64,000 nucleotides of DNA, taken from positions 46,687 through 110,686 of the forward strand of contig JAYVIV010000035.1 of assembly GCA_043769985.1 (NCBI GenBank). Reading direction: 5' to 3'. The notes under the pieces are model-generated. The model was not told the DNA's origin, did not search any database, and saw only the letters and a list, made by a program, of their open reading frames with translations. Source of the DNA: Arcicella sp043769985 (GTDB lineage Bacteria > Bacteroidota > Bacteroidia > Cytophagales > Spirosomataceae). Made by a program: the position numbers and the translations under genes. Of this stretch, positions 16,247 through 26,700 are shown piece by piece (within the stretch, counting starts at the first letter, position 1; every line of letters begins with the position of its first letter).

Positions 16247-16356
16247 GAGGAGAAAAGGAGAAATGTAAAAATGGAGGAAAGGAGACAGGAAGATTGGACA
16301 GACATTCTGCATTTTACTGTTTTCTTTCCTCCCTTTCTCCTTTTTCCCTTCCTCCT
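16245..16356. repeat. GGAGGA-type inverted quasi-repeat between convergent genes
   Basis: Purine-rich words (aggaggagaaaaggagaaa) at 16245-16285 are mirrored by pyrimidine-rich complementary words at 16321-16356. The pair fills the whole gap between kdsD and the DUF4293 gene. It may act as a two-way terminator. Similar words recur near 63775. Confidence 0.55.
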
Positions 16357-16833
16357 CTACCTCATTCTATCCGCAGATTTTACCAGCATTTCGTCTCTTC
16401 TGATAAAACGATTGGCAATCATGTTGCATAACATTGCAAAGACCGTAGCAAAAAATCCTGTTCCATAAGACCCCTGATTTTCAGGCTCGAACATCGGTAT
16501 TCCTTCTTTAAAAACTTGATAAAAAGTGTATCCCAAAACAATGGCAATCAAGATGGAATTAATTAATCCCAAAGTCATTTGAAGCATTCTTTTCTTATAT
16601 TGAGTAATTGAAAAAGCGGCAATGCAAGCTGAAATTATCGCTAAAATCACAATTAACATCGTGTTTGAACTACCAGTAGAAACCGTCCCTTTAAAGTGTT
16701 CCAAAGCATAAGAAGTGAGCGTAACTTTCTCATGCAAGGCGGCACTACTTTTCTCCCACATTGGTAAAGCCGTGGTTGTCAACATTGCAATAGCCACCAT
16801 AGCTAATAATAAGGTTTGAATTCGTTGAAGCAT
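16357..16833 (-). CDS. DUF4293 family membrane protein
   Basis: The 158-residue protein starts MLQRIQTLLLAMVAIAMLTT and has four predicted membrane helices: 5-25, about 58-80, 88-108 and 125-145. The opening and the RIQT word match the DUF4293 family, a Bacteroidota-specific inner-membrane group of unknown role. On the minus strand, a near-consensus promoter box (GAACTTTG) lies 26-33 bases upstream. Confidence 0.75.
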   Translation of the reverse strand: MLQRIQTLLLAMVAIAMLTTTALPMWEKSSAALHEKVTLTSYALEHFKGTVSTGSSNTMLIVILAIISACIAAFSITQYKKRMLQMTLGLINSILIAIVLGYTFYQVFKEGIPMFEPENQGSYGTGFFATVFAMLCNMIANRFIRRDEMLVKSADRMR

Positions 16834-17021
16834 AATATTTTGAACGTTTATGTTTCCGCAAAGTTCTGAAACTTCTTATTGTTACGCAAGTAGAAATTCA
16901 TTTTGGTAAATCAATTGAACACTTTGTGTATTTTATTCCCCAAATTTTAAAATCTTTCATTTTTACAAGATGGTATTATTTTTTACTCATCCACAAAAAA
17001 CAAACCATAAATTTTAGAAAA

Positions 17022-17216
17022 ATGAACATTAAACGAGTTTTCGGAACATTGTTAACCTTATTAGGTATCGTAGCATTAATTTATGCTGGCGTAATTTTCA
17101 TGGATAAATCAGTAGGTAAAACTGATATTAAAACCATAATTCTTTGTGCAGTTTTAGGCTCGTTATTTTTCTTTTCAGGCATTAGATTAGTTTCAAATAT
17201 TAAGGATGAGGCGTAG
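17022..17216 (+). CDS. Small two-helix membrane protein
   Basis: A start at 17022 gives 64 residues, MNIKRVFGTLLTLLGIVALI and onward, with two hydrophobic segments (about 6-26 and 39-57) and a short charged loop. A longer frame opens at 16926, but its extra 32 residues are not signal-like. It resembles small hypothetical membrane proteins common in Bacteroidota; function is unknown. It converges on the YgiQ gene with 18 bases between the stops. Confidence 0.6.
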   Translation: MNIKRVFGTLLTLLGIVALIYAGVIFMDKSVGKTDIKTIILCAVLGSLFFFSGIRLVSNIKDEA

Positions 17217-17234
17217 ATAATTACGCCTCTATGA

Positions 17235-19136
17235 TTACCACTTCCGCTTGTAGGTAGTATAATCCTTTCTGGGACCATCTTTCTTTTTTGGATTTGGGTT
17301 TACGTCTCCTAATAATTGTTGAGCTAAATCTGGTCTTTTTAGTTTTGTCAGACGTTCCCTAATCCAACTTTTGAATTCGTTTTTATACCAAAAGAAATAA
17401 TTATTCTGATTCTGTTTTTCTTCCTTGGTTTTTGCCGTGTGTACGGGTTGTAAGGTGTATGGATGCACACCCGTGTAGTAGATCACCTCCGCAACCGTCA
17501 TGGGCGTTGGTGTAAAATCTTGAACTTGCTCTAATCTGAATCCTAAATCTTTGGTTTCTGCCGCCAAATTTGCCATATCTTGCTCCTCACAACCTGGGTG
17601 CGAACTGATAAAATACGGAATCAAAGGTTGGTTTAATCCGTGCTTTTCTTGAATTTTATCGTACTTCTCCTTGAATTTTCTGAAATACTTAAATCCTGGT
17701 TTACGCATGATTTTCAACGTAGCATCGGAAGTATGTTCGGGGGCAACTTTCAATCTTCCCGATACGTGACGGGTGACTAATTGCTCCATATATTCATCGT
17801 GATTTCCGTCTTGGTTATTCTTGTTAAAATCGTCCACCAAAAGGTCATATCTAACCCCAGAACCCACAAACGCCTTTTTTATTTCTGGCAAAGCATCCAC
17901 TTTTCGGTAAATATTGGTCAACGGTTTGTGCGAAGTATCCAAATTTGAACATATCACTGGATTAATACAACTCGGTGCTTGGCATCTGGCACAGATTGAT
18001 TCGTCCTTACCTTTCATGCGGTACATATTGGCTGAAGGCCCGCCCAAATCGGAAATATATCCCTTAAATTCAGGGTGCTCTGTAATTTGTTTCACCTCCT
18101 TCATAATTGACTCTTCGGAACGAGAAGCCACAAATTTTCCTTGGTGAGCTGAAATCGTACAGAAACTACAACCGCCAAAACAACCTCGGTGCATATTGAC
18201 CGAAAACTTAATCATTTCGTAGGCAGGAATCGGTCCACGATTTTTATATTTTGGGTGGGGCAAACGGGTGTAAGGCAAATCGAATGATTTATCCATTTCC
18301 TCTTCATCCATCGTTTTGAAAGGCGGATTGATGACCAACGTTTTATCACCCACTTTTTGCAGAATCCTGTTGGCTTGCCACTTATTCGATTCCACTTCCA
18401 CAATCTTGAAATTGGCGGCATATTTCATTTTATCGTTCAGACAAACATCGTGACTTGCCAACTCAACGGTTTCCCAAGTTTCATGGGCAGGAACGGGTTT
18501 TTCGTCTAAATAGGCAATCTGATTCACGCCTCTAACTTCATTCAACGGCACTCCATTTTTCACCATTCTCAAGATGTCTCGCAAGGGTTGTTCGCCCATG
18601 CCGTACACGAGCATATCCGCCCCCGAATCTTCCAAAATGGTAGGCATTAATTGGTCTTTCCAGTAGTCGTAATGGGTCACACGGCGTAATGAAGCCTCAA
18701 TTCCACCTAAGAGAACGGGAACATCGGGATAAATTTCTTTCAGAATTTTGGTGTAAACCGTTGAGGCATAATCGGGTCTAAAACCCGCTTCTCCACCTGG
18801 CGTATAACTATCGTTTGAACGCAATCTTTTATTAGCCGTATAATGATTCACCATCGAATCCATGCAACCCGCCGTTACGCCAAAAAAGTATTTAGGTTTA
18901 CCCATTTTCTTGAAATCACGGAGGTCGTCACGCCAATTGGGTTGGGGAATAATTCCGACCCTAAAGCCCTCACTTTCAATGATTCGCCCAATTACAGCCG
19001 TTCCAAAAGAAGGGTGATCCACGTAGGCATCTCCCGAAATCAGTATAACATCTAATTGTTCCCAGCCCCGCTGTTCAACTTCTTTTTTGGTAATTGGTAA
19101 CCAACTCGTGATTGGTCTTTCTCTAACTGTAATCAT
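17235..19136 (-). CDS. YgiQ family radical SAM protein
   Basis: The 633-residue protein opens with PITSWLPITKKEVEQRGWEQ, an N-terminal domain typical of YgiQ. The radical SAM cluster motif CxxxCxxC is seen in HRGCFGGCSFCTISAHQGKF. A further cysteine group, CARCQAPSCINPVICSN, suggests an auxiliary metal or Fe-S site. The basic C-terminal tail ends KKDGPRKDYTTYKRKW. The family is widespread but its reaction is not established. It has its own promoter at 19199-19206. Confidence 0.9.
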   Translation of the reverse strand: MITVRERPITSWLPITKKEVEQRGWEQLDVILISGDAYVDHPSFGTAVIGRIIESEGFRVGIIPQPNWRDDLRDFKKMGKPKYFFGVTAGCMDSMVNHYTANKRLRSNDSYTPGGEAGFRPDYASTVYTKILKEIYPDVPVLLGGIEASLRRVTHYDYWKDQLMPTILEDSGADMLVYGMGEQPLRDILRMVKNGVPLNEVRGVNQIAYLDEKPVPAHETWETVELASHDVCLNDKMKYAANFKIVEVESNKWQANRILQKVGDKTLVINPPFKTMDEEEMDKSFDLPYTRLPHPKYKNRGPIPAYEMIKFSVNMHRGCFGGCSFCTISAHQGKFVASRSEESIMKEVKQITEHPEFKGYISDLGGPSANMYRMKGKDESICARCQAPSCINPVICSNLDTSHKPLTNIYRKVDALPEIKKAFVGSGVRYDLLVDDFNKNNQDGNHDEYMEQLVTRHVSGRLKVAPEHTSDATLKIMRKPGFKYFRKFKEKYDKIQEKHGLNQPLIPYFISSHPGCEEQDMANLAAETKDLGFRLEQVQDFTPTPMTVAEVIYYTGVHPYTLQPVHTAKTKEEKQNQNNYFFWYKNEFKSWIRERLTKLKRPDLAQQLLGDVNPNPKKKDGPRKDYTTYKRKW

Positions 19137-19198
19137 ATTTTGTAGCTTTTAGCCGTTGGCGATTAGCTTTGGGCTTTAGATAAGCAATTTTATTAGTA

Positions 19199-19206
19199 CA
19201 AAATTA
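19199..19206 (-). promoter_or_regulatory. Promoter -7 element for the YgiQ gene
   Basis: On the minus strand this reads TAATTTTG, an exact TAnnTTTG match, 63 bases upstream of the ATG at 19136. The leader contains a word repeat (gcttttagccgttggcgatt and similar) at about 19144-19178. Confidence 0.5.
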
Positions 19207-19375
19207 ATAGATGTAAAGGGTTGATTTTTACTATCTTGAAAATATATGTAGGTTGGTAACGCTTTGATTAATTTCTTTGTTCAATCCTTAGAATCTCAAA
19301 TTCACGCAAGGACTTTAATTAATCCTAAATCAAAACCCATTACTTTTACATCTTTTATAATTATTAACAAAACTT

Positions 19376-20008
19376 ATGCAAAAATTCCTTCCTTTATTCC
19401 CCCTAAATTTAGTCGCTTTCCCCTTGGAAGACCTCAATTTACACATCTTCGAGCAACGTTATCAAGATTTGATTAATGAGTGTTTGGATGAAGGAAAAAC
19501 CTTCGGAATTCCTGTTTTTTTGGATGGAAAAATGCCCGGGTTTGGCACGGAAGTAAGGATTACGAAACTCTCCAAAAAATACGAAGACGGCCGTATGGAC
19601 ATTCGTACACAAGGCATAAGAGTATTTAGAATATTGGATTTTCAAAATCCTGTAGAAATGAAATTATATGCGGGTGGCGTGGTTGAATTGCTTCCCGAAC
19701 CAGAAATTAGTCCTTCCGTAATGATTGGATTGGCCCAAAGAGTTGCATCACTTTATGAATATTTGGATGAAGAAATCACCTTCGACCCCAAAAAACCACA
19801 ACCTTATTCTTTCCAGATTGCTCATAAAATTGGTTTGTCGCTGGAACAAGAGTACAACCTTTTAAAAATGCCAACTGAAACGGAACGACAAGGGTTTTTG
19901 ATACAACATTTAGAACGAATTATTCCAATTTTACTGGAAGTTGAAAAAACAAAGGAGCGGATAAAACTAAATGGACACTTTAAAAATCTTGACCCTTTAA
20001 AATTTTAA
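19376..20008 (+). CDS. LON peptidase substrate-binding-domain protein
   Basis: This 210-residue protein has the Lon N-terminal (PUA-like) domain alone: MQKFLPLFPLNLVAFPLEDL, LHIFEQRYQDLINECL, FGIPVFLDG, RMDIRTQGIRVFRI. It has no AAA+ or protease domain. Stand-alone family members are common and poorly characterised; a substrate-recognition or adaptor role is only inferred from Lon. XdhC follows 31 bases downstream on the same strand. Confidence 0.87.
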   Translation: MQKFLPLFPLNLVAFPLEDLNLHIFEQRYQDLINECLDEGKTFGIPVFLDGKMPGFGTEVRITKLSKKYEDGRMDIRTQGIRVFRILDFQNPVEMKLYAGGVVELLPEPEISPSVMIGLAQRVASLYEYLDEEITFDPKKPQPYSFQIAHKIGLSLEQEYNLLKMPTETERQGFLIQHLERIIPILLEVEKTKERIKLNGHFKNLDPLKF

Positions 20009-20039
20009 AAATGAAATGTGTGAATGAAGAAACATTGGT

Positions 20040-21179
20040 ATGAAAGAAATTAAAGCCATAATTGATGCTTACGATACGCTCGAAAGAGATAAAACTAAGG
20101 CGGCTCTCGCCACGGTTGTACGGGTGGAAGGCTCATCGTACAGACGCACTGGGGCGAGGATGTTAGTCATGGATGATGGCGTTTGGGTAGGTGGAATCAG
20201 TGGAGGTTGCCTTGAAGGAGATGCCTTGAAAAGAGCCAGATTTGCCATTACTCGAGCAGAATCAACCTTAATAACTTACGATACCACCGATGATGATGAG
20301 CATCAAATTGGTGTTGGTTTAGGGTGTAATGGAATCATTGATGTACTTTTTACGCCAATTGATTACAATTCTGAGAAAAATCCCGTTGAGATTTTAAAGA
20401 CTTGTATGAAATCAAGACGTAAAACTCATATTTTGATTACAATTACAGATTTGAAAAATACGAGTTTTGATAATCTAAAACCTGGTGAAGTTATTGAGTA
20501 TGCTGGTTTAGAAAGTCTAAGTCACCTTCAAGACGGAGCAATAATCCAACAAATTTATGAGGCTGTCGAGAATCAAATCCTGATAGGAAAATCTGCTCCA
20601 CAAAAATTTAAACTGGAAAAAGGAGGAAAATTAGACATTTTTATCGAAATCCTACCCCCAGAAATTCACTTGATTTTGATGGGAAGCCAATACGACGTAT
20701 ATCCGTTGACAAGGTTAGTGAAAGAAATGGGTTGGCGTGTAACCATCGTGGCAAATCCCTTGAAGGTGAACAATAAAATTTCAAGAATTGCCGACCAGAT
20801 TGTACTTCCTGATGATTTTGAAAGTATTCTTTTTGATAATCATACTGCTATCGTCTTAATGTCTCACGACTATAAAACGGATAAATATAATTTACCGAAA
20901 GCCTTAAAAACCGATTCGCCATTTATCGGGATGTTAGGACCAAGAATTCGTTCTGAAAAAATCTTTAAAGAACTCTCAGAAGAAGGTGTAGCAATTTCAG
21001 AAACAGATTTTCTGCGAATCCATGCCCCCGTGGGTTTAGATATTGGAGCCGTTTCGCCAGAAGAAATTGGCTTATCACTTATTGCCGAAGTCAGAGCCTC
21101 GTTTTCAAACCGTGAGGGCAGTTTTCTAAGACTGCGTCAGAGTACGATTCATGAAAGGGATAGTAATGTTATTTTATAA
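20040..21179 (+). CDS. XdhC/CoxI family protein
   Basis: The 379-residue protein has the N-terminal XdhC_CoxI domain (ALATVVRVEGSSYRRTGARM, GGISGGCLEGD, DEHQIGVGLGCNGIIDVLF) and a C-terminal Rossmann-type domain (IHLILMGSQYDVYPL, MSHDYKTDKYNL, FIGMLGPRIR, HAPVGLDIGAVSPEEIGLSL). XdhC proteins bind molybdenum cofactor and deliver it to xanthine dehydrogenase-type enzymes. No molybdoenzyme gene is in the window, so its client must be elsewhere. Confidence 0.9.
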   Translation: MKEIKAIIDAYDTLERDKTKAALATVVRVEGSSYRRTGARMLVMDDGVWVGGISGGCLEGDALKRARFAITRAESTLITYDTTDDDEHQIGVGLGCNGIIDVLFTPIDYNSEKNPVEILKTCMKSRRKTHILITITDLKNTSFDNLKPGEVIEYAGLESLSHLQDGAIIQQIYEAVENQILIGKSAPQKFKLEKGGKLDIFIEILPPEIHLILMGSQYDVYPLTRLVKEMGWRVTIVANPLKVNNKISRIADQIVLPDDFESILFDNHTAIVLMSHDYKTDKYNLPKALKTDSPFIGMLGPRIRSEKIFKELSEEGVAISETDFLRIHAPVGLDIGAVSPEEIGLSLIAEVRASFSNREGSFLRLRQSTIHERDSNVIL

Positions 21180-21251
21180 AAAATATACCACGTATGAACC
21201 CGTAGTATAATTAAAGTAACTTATTAGAACTAAAGTTTAGTAGTTCTGCTC

Positions 21252-21284
21252 AACTTCCCGAAAGTTTAAAACTTTCGGGAAGTT
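21252..21284. terminator. Terminator hairpin after the XdhC gene
   Basis: The arms 21252-21267 and 21269-21284 pair perfectly over 16 bases (AACTTCCCGAAAGTTT). It lies between convergent XdhC and amine oxidase genes and could serve both. T-tracts are weak. Confidence 0.65.
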
Positions 21285-21342
21285 CCCATTCAAATCTGTT
21301 AAATTCTTAAAATCTGTGGTCTATTTTTGTCTGTGACAGATA

Positions 21343-21419
21343 GTTTATAAGTAGTTGTTCGTATTTCGATGCGTCCGACGCTTCGGTTCTATATTCGGAA
21401 AATAACTAACTGATAATCA
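21343..21419. repeat. 77-bp dispersed repeat, copy B
   Basis: Inverted relative to 6608-6684, with about three mismatches in 77 bases. It contains the hairpin CCGACGCTTCGG at 21375-21386 and ends in the palindrome CTGATAATCAG. Confidence 0.85.
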
Positions 21420-21491
21420 GATATTTACTCCAAATAAAAACGTCATTTAAATTACATTGATTACTTAGTTCCAAAATGAATTAATTAATAT

Positions 21492-22841
21492 TTATAATAA
21501 TCCCAAAACCTCCAAAGCTACCCTCTCCCCCGACCGCACCGCCCCGTCAATATACCCATTCCAAACATCCGAAGTTTCCGTACCAGCCCAGTGAATATTG
21601 CCGATGGGTTCACGCAGATGCTTGCCCAAACTTGTCCACGCACCCGTTGGCATAACGCCCGCATAACACCCACGAGTAAATTCTTCCTCCGCCCACGATT
21701 TGTCAATGTAAAAAATCGGTGAAGCGGCTTCTTTGCCATAAAACCCTTCAAACTGACTTAAAACAGCTTTTTTCCTTTCATTTTCAGATAATAATGAAAA
21801 ATCTTTTGCTTGATTAGCCAACACAAATCCCATCATAATTCCCCTTGAACCGTCCTTTGGAGAATTGTCAAAAGTCAAAGAAACGAAGCCATCACCCGAA
21901 GCTGCTAATCCATTCAATCCTTTATCTCGCCAAAAAGGTTGGTCGTAAACGGCATAACATTTCCAGACCGTTCCCATTGGTATTCTTTGCATCAGTTGGT
22001 CACGATTGGCGGGTAAAAGTGGTAGATAATCAATGCGTCCAGCCAAAGTGGGAGGAATAGCAACGATGACTTTTTTACAAGAATATCTAAAATCTTTTCC
22101 AATAACTTCCACGCTTTCACCATCCTGCACAATTGCTTTCACTTGGGCATTAAATTGGATGGTATCTGCTGGAAAACTCTCTGCCATTTTCAAGGCAACT
22201 GACATCGCACCGCCCAAAATCCGTTCTTCTTGAGCTCCATTTTTCACATTCATTAAGGTATCAAAATCTGTACAAGACTTGGTGTAAAACATCGCATGAA
22301 GCATTGAAACCTCGTTTGGATGTGTAGCCCAAATTGCCTCAGAAGCTATTTTGAAGAGATTTTTAGCCGTATCGGAAAACATTTGTTTATCCATCCAAGT
22401 TTGCAAAGTCATAGAATCCCACTTTATTGCATCAGGTGTTTCCCAAGGGTTTTTAAGGTTAACGGTTTTGGATAATTTCGTTACTTTTTTTATGGCTCCG
22501 TCCAAACTCAACAAAGCAGGAATCGGCAAAGGAGGAATTATTCCCTTATAATTCTTAGTCTTTCCATTCATTACTAAAGTGCTTTTGCCTTCATCATAAG
22601 TGGGGAAAGTCGTGATACCGAATTCACGAATTAGTCCATAAATTTTGTCTTGCGTTGGTCCAATCCAAGTGCCTCCCATATCCAAATAAAACCCATCAAA
22701 TTGTTGAGTATGTACCCGCCCACCAACACGCTCACGAGCTTCGAGTATTTTTACAGACTTACCCGCTTTTAGTAATTGACGAGCAGCAGTTAGTCCTGCG
22801 TAACCTGCTCCAACAACGATAAAATCAAAATTTGTGGACAT
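21492..22841 (-). CDS. Flavin monoamine oxidase family protein
   Basis: The 449-residue FAD enzyme has DFIVVGAGYAGLTAARQLL, the ADP-binding motif, then LEARERVGGRVHTQQFDG and GGTWIGPTQDKIYGLI, and near the C-terminus HWAGTETSDVWNGYIDGAVR. These are the amine-oxidase family marks. Such enzymes oxidise primary or secondary amines with oxygen. There is no export signal, so it is probably cytoplasmic, and the substrate is unknown. It stands alone, divergent from the Rrf2 regulator gene. Confidence 0.9.
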   Translation of the reverse strand: MSTNFDFIVVGAGYAGLTAARQLLKAGKSVKILEARERVGGRVHTQQFDGFYLDMGGTWIGPTQDKIYGLIREFGITTFPTYDEGKSTLVMNGKTKNYKGIIPPLPIPALLSLDGAIKKVTKLSKTVNLKNPWETPDAIKWDSMTLQTWMDKQMFSDTAKNLFKIASEAIWATHPNEVSMLHAMFYTKSCTDFDTLMNVKNGAQEERILGGAMSVALKMAESFPADTIQFNAQVKAIVQDGESVEVIGKDFRYSCKKVIVAIPPTLAGRIDYLPLLPANRDQLMQRIPMGTVWKCYAVYDQPFWRDKGLNGLAASGDGFVSLTFDNSPKDGSRGIMMGFVLANQAKDFSLLSENERKKAVLSQFEGFYGKEAASPIFYIDKSWAEEEFTRGCYAGVMPTGAWTSLGKHLREPIGNIHWAGTETSDVWNGYIDGAVRSGERVALEVLGLL

Positions 22842-22945
22842 TTTTGTAATTTTTAAAGAATATTTTTAAATTTATCTTGAAAATAATCAAAACATAACTA
22901 TTATCAAAATTGTATTGAGTTAATTAAGTATTCAGAAATATGTGT

Positions 22946-22953
22946 AATTTTGT
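22946..22953 (+). promoter_or_regulatory. Promoter -7 element for the Rrf2 gene
   Basis: TAATTTTG is an exact TAnnTTTG match, 91 bases upstream of the ATG at 23044, implying a leader of about 80 bases. Confidence 0.5.
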
Positions 22954-23043
22954 CTATAAGCTAAATAGGGTAACCGTTTAAACTTATAATTAAATCGTTT
23001 CAGCATAATTTTAAAAAACTGCGAACGTACAACTCAATTAAAC

Positions 23044-23451
23044 ATGATTTCTAAAAAAGCAAAATACGCATTGAAAGCCTTGAAAGTGTTGGCTCGTGAG
23101 TATGAAAAAGGTCCATTATTAATTTCAAATATTGCTGAATCGGAGAACATTCCTAAAAAATTCTTGGAAGCCATTCTTTTGGAATTGCGTAATCATGGAA
23201 TCTTGCAAAGTCAGAAGGGAAAAGGAGGGGGATATTATCTTAGAATTCCACCCGACCAAGTAACTTTCGCCAAAATTATCCGTATTGTCGATGGGCCAAT
23301 TGCCCCGACACTGTGCGTTTCTCTACACTTTTATGGTAAATGTGATGATTGTGCCAACGAGGAGACCTGCACGCTTCGCAACGTAATGGAACAATGGCGA
23401 GATGCCAATTTAGTAGTTTTGGAACAGAAAACGTTGATGGATTTGATATAA
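23044..23451 (+). CDS. Rrf2 family transcriptional regulator
   Basis: The 135-residue protein has an N-terminal winged helix (MISKKAKYALKALKVLAREY, IPKKFLEAILLELRNHGIL, SQKGKGGGYYLR wing) as in IscR, NsrR and CymR. The C-terminal segment CVSLHFYGKCDDCANEETC has four cysteines, so an Fe-S or redox-sensing role is plausible. Its targets are unknown; the amine oxidase gene is divergent and the SusC gene is 290 bases downstream. Confidence 0.92.
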   Translation: MISKKAKYALKALKVLAREYEKGPLLISNIAESENIPKKFLEAILLELRNHGILQSQKGKGGGYYLRIPPDQVTFAKIIRIVDGPIAPTLCVSLHFYGKCDDCANEETCTLRNVMEQWRDANLVVLEQKTLMDLI

Positions 23452-23740
23452 ATATTTTAATAAGTTCCAGATAAGAAAAGTATTGCTCTCGGCGAAACTT
23501 CCCTTAAGATACCCCAAAATTATATAACCGTTAAATAATCAAAACAACTTTAACTTCTACACTTTTATTCTTTAGATTCGTACGATAAAATATAAAAAAA
23601 TATTTTTCCTTGATTTTATAATACCAATTCCTCTTTGAATAGCATCTTAAATACTTACGAATCACTATTTAAATCATTACAACTATCAATTAGTACTTTT
23701 TAGCGTACAATTTTCAACCAACCTTTATCTCCATTTTCCA

Positions 23741-26700
23741 ATGAAAAAAAATTACTCAATTCCCAGTAGGAAGAGTTTCTTTCTACTTTTTTTCCTGATT
23801 TGCTCGGCAACCGCTTTCTCACAGAAGAAAGTATCTGGTAAAGTTACTGATGGTGAAAACAACTCATCGGTTCCCGGGGCAACCGTCCAAGTGAAAGGTA
23901 CAAATAAGGGCGTCACTACTAATGCAGAAGGCTCTTATTCTATTGAAGTGCCTAATGAAGCAACGCTTATTTTCTCATCGGTTGGCTATTCTGCCAAAGA
24001 GGTTTCTGTTGGAAATCAGTCAATCATTAACATTCTTCTTTCACCCGATGCACAGGCATTGTCGGAAGTAGTTGTAACAGGCTACGGTTCGCAACGCAAG
24101 AAAGACATTACGGGTGCGGTGACGGTGGTCGGTGCTAAAGAACTGACTGCTCTACCAGCTGCCAGCGTAACGCAAATGTTGCAAGGACGTGCGGCAGGAG
24201 TAACGGTTGGAAACGACAATTCGCCAGGGGGGGGAACGATGGTTCGTATTCGTGGATTTGGCTCAATAAACAACAACAGTCCACTTTATGTGATTGATGG
24301 CGTGCCTACACAAGGAACGTTGAACCAAATAAATCCAAATGATATTGAATCAATGCAAGTATTGAAAGATGCTTCTGCGGCTTCAATTTATGGAGCAAGA
24401 GCTGCCAACGGTGTGGTTATTATCACGACAAAAAGAGGTGGAACTGGCGATGCAAAAATTACTTTTGATGCTTATACAGGGACACAACAAATGGGCAAAA
24501 CGCTGGATTTGCTGAATACAAGAGAATTAGGTCAGTTTTATTATGAATCTGAAATTGGAGCAGGCAAAACGCCTGGAACTTCGCCATCGGCACAATACAA
24601 ATTCTCACCAACGGGCGAACAAACCATTGCCGATTACATCTATCCAAATGTCTATGGAACACTTCCCGCCAATTTTACTTACACAAATGACATCGCAGAC
24701 CCAAAATTGGGCGTAACAGCTTTCAACATCACCCAAGCAAGTAAAGAAGGCACTGACTGGCAACGTGAAATTTTTGGTCCTGCCAAAATTTCAAACTTCC
24801 AATTAGGTGCAACTGGTGGCACAAAAACGGGAAAATATGCCATTTCTGGAAGTTATTTCAATCAAGAAGGAATTTTGAGATATACCAGCTACAAGCGTTA
24901 TTCGGTTCGTGCTAATACGGAGTTTACGAGAGGGAAATTAACTTTTGGGGAGAATTTCACGGTTTCTTACGATGAAAGAGTTGGCGTTCCGGCTGGTAAC
25001 AATAATGAGAGTAATCCAATTATGTTTGCCATCAGAATTCAACCAATTATTCCTGTTTTTGACATCACAGGTGGTCCTACGGGTTTAGGTGGCACAAATA
25101 CTTCTGACTTAAATGGTTTTGCGGGAAGTAGGGGTTCAAACCTTGGAAATGCTCCGAATCCATTAGCGAGACAGTGGCGTGAGAAAGACAACGTAACTTA
25201 TGGAACCCATATTTTCGGAAATGTCTTTGCTGAATTAGCATTAATTCCTGATTTGAAATTTAGAACAAGTTTGGGTATTGAATACAACAATTTTAACCTT
25301 TCAGCCTATTTCAACCGTGATATTGAAGCGGCTGAACCACGAAATGCTAATAGCTTAACGGTTTCAAATAGTTATGATAAAGCAATTACTTGGTACAATA
25401 CCTTAAATTATAGTAGAAAATTTGGTGAGCATAATTTTAGCTTTTTGGCAGGTACTGAATCCGTTTATACGCTCGCATTTGGATTTAATGCAGCACGTAG
25501 TAATTTCGCTTTTGATGACCCATCTTATCGTTTCTTGAATCTTGGAGCGGCGGCAGGATTAGCAAATGGAGGAGCGGGACCCACCATTAGTGCATTATTT
25601 TCTCAATTCGGTAAAGTTAATTATGGCTATAAAGATTTTCTTTTGGCGGATTTTACTTTAAGACGTGATCGTTCTTCGAGAGTAAATGGCATTGGTGTTT
25701 TCCCAGCTTTCTCACTCGGTTTCAGAATGACGGAGTTAGAGTTCATGAAAAAACTAACTTTTATGGATGATATGAAATTGAGAATTGGTTGGGGTAAAAC
25801 AGGTAATCAGTTAATTCCAAACGTTTACAATGCCTCTACGCTATATTCTCCAGACCCACTTAATAATGCCTATGATATCACGGGTTCTGGAAATGCCATT
25901 GCAAACGGTTTTGACTTAACGCAATTTGGAAATCCAAACGGAAAATGGGAGACTAACACTTCAACAAATATCGGTCTTGACTTTACAATGCTGAAAAGCA
26001 AATTAGAAGTTATTTTGGATGTTTACGACCGTACAACTTCTGATATGCTAACGCAAGTACCAATCCCAAGAACGGCAGGAACGGGTTCAATTCCTTATGT
26101 AAATATTGGTGAAGTAAACAATAAAGGACTCGATTTGAATGTAACTTTCAGAGATAAAATTGGTGATTTTAGATACTCAGTTGGTGGAATGTTTAGTACC
26201 TACAAAAACAATGTTGTTAAACTCAACGATAATCCAAATGCAACCGTTTTTGGTTTCTCAACTCGTTTACCAGCAATTTCAGTGACAAGAGCAGGTTTAC
26301 CAATTGCGAGTTATTTTGGATACATTGTTGATGGCGTAATTAAAGACGATGCCGAAGCTGCAACCGCTCCAAAATTTGGCTCATACACTCGTGCGGGTAC
26401 ATTCAAGTTTAGAGATGTCAATGGTGATGGCGTAATTACAGCCGCTGATAGAACCATCATCGGCAATCCTCACCCTGATTTTACGTATGGATTTAACCTT
26501 AATTTTGGGTATAAAGCCTTTGATTTGACCGTGTTTATTCAGGGTTCACAGGGAAATCAAATTTTTAATTATTTGAAATATTGGACAGATTTCAACACTT
26601 TCCAAGGCAATCGTTCAAAAGATATGTTGTATAACTCTTGGAAAAAATCTGGTGATGATGCCTTGTTGCCCCGTTTGAATTCACAGGATGGAATAAGTCA

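Larger units (their letters stand above)
21180..21491. other. Intergenic region, 312 bases, between convergent genes
   Basis: It holds a strong hairpin (21252-21284), a word repeat around 21295-21335 (aaatctgttaaattcttaaaatctgtgg) and copy B of the 77-bp dispersed repeat. No ORF or promoter was recognised. Confidence 0.6.

Noticed and set aside
16271..16468. 65-codon plus-strand frame after kdsD
   Set aside because: Lies in the purine/pyrimidine quasi-repeat and antisense to the DUF4293 gene.
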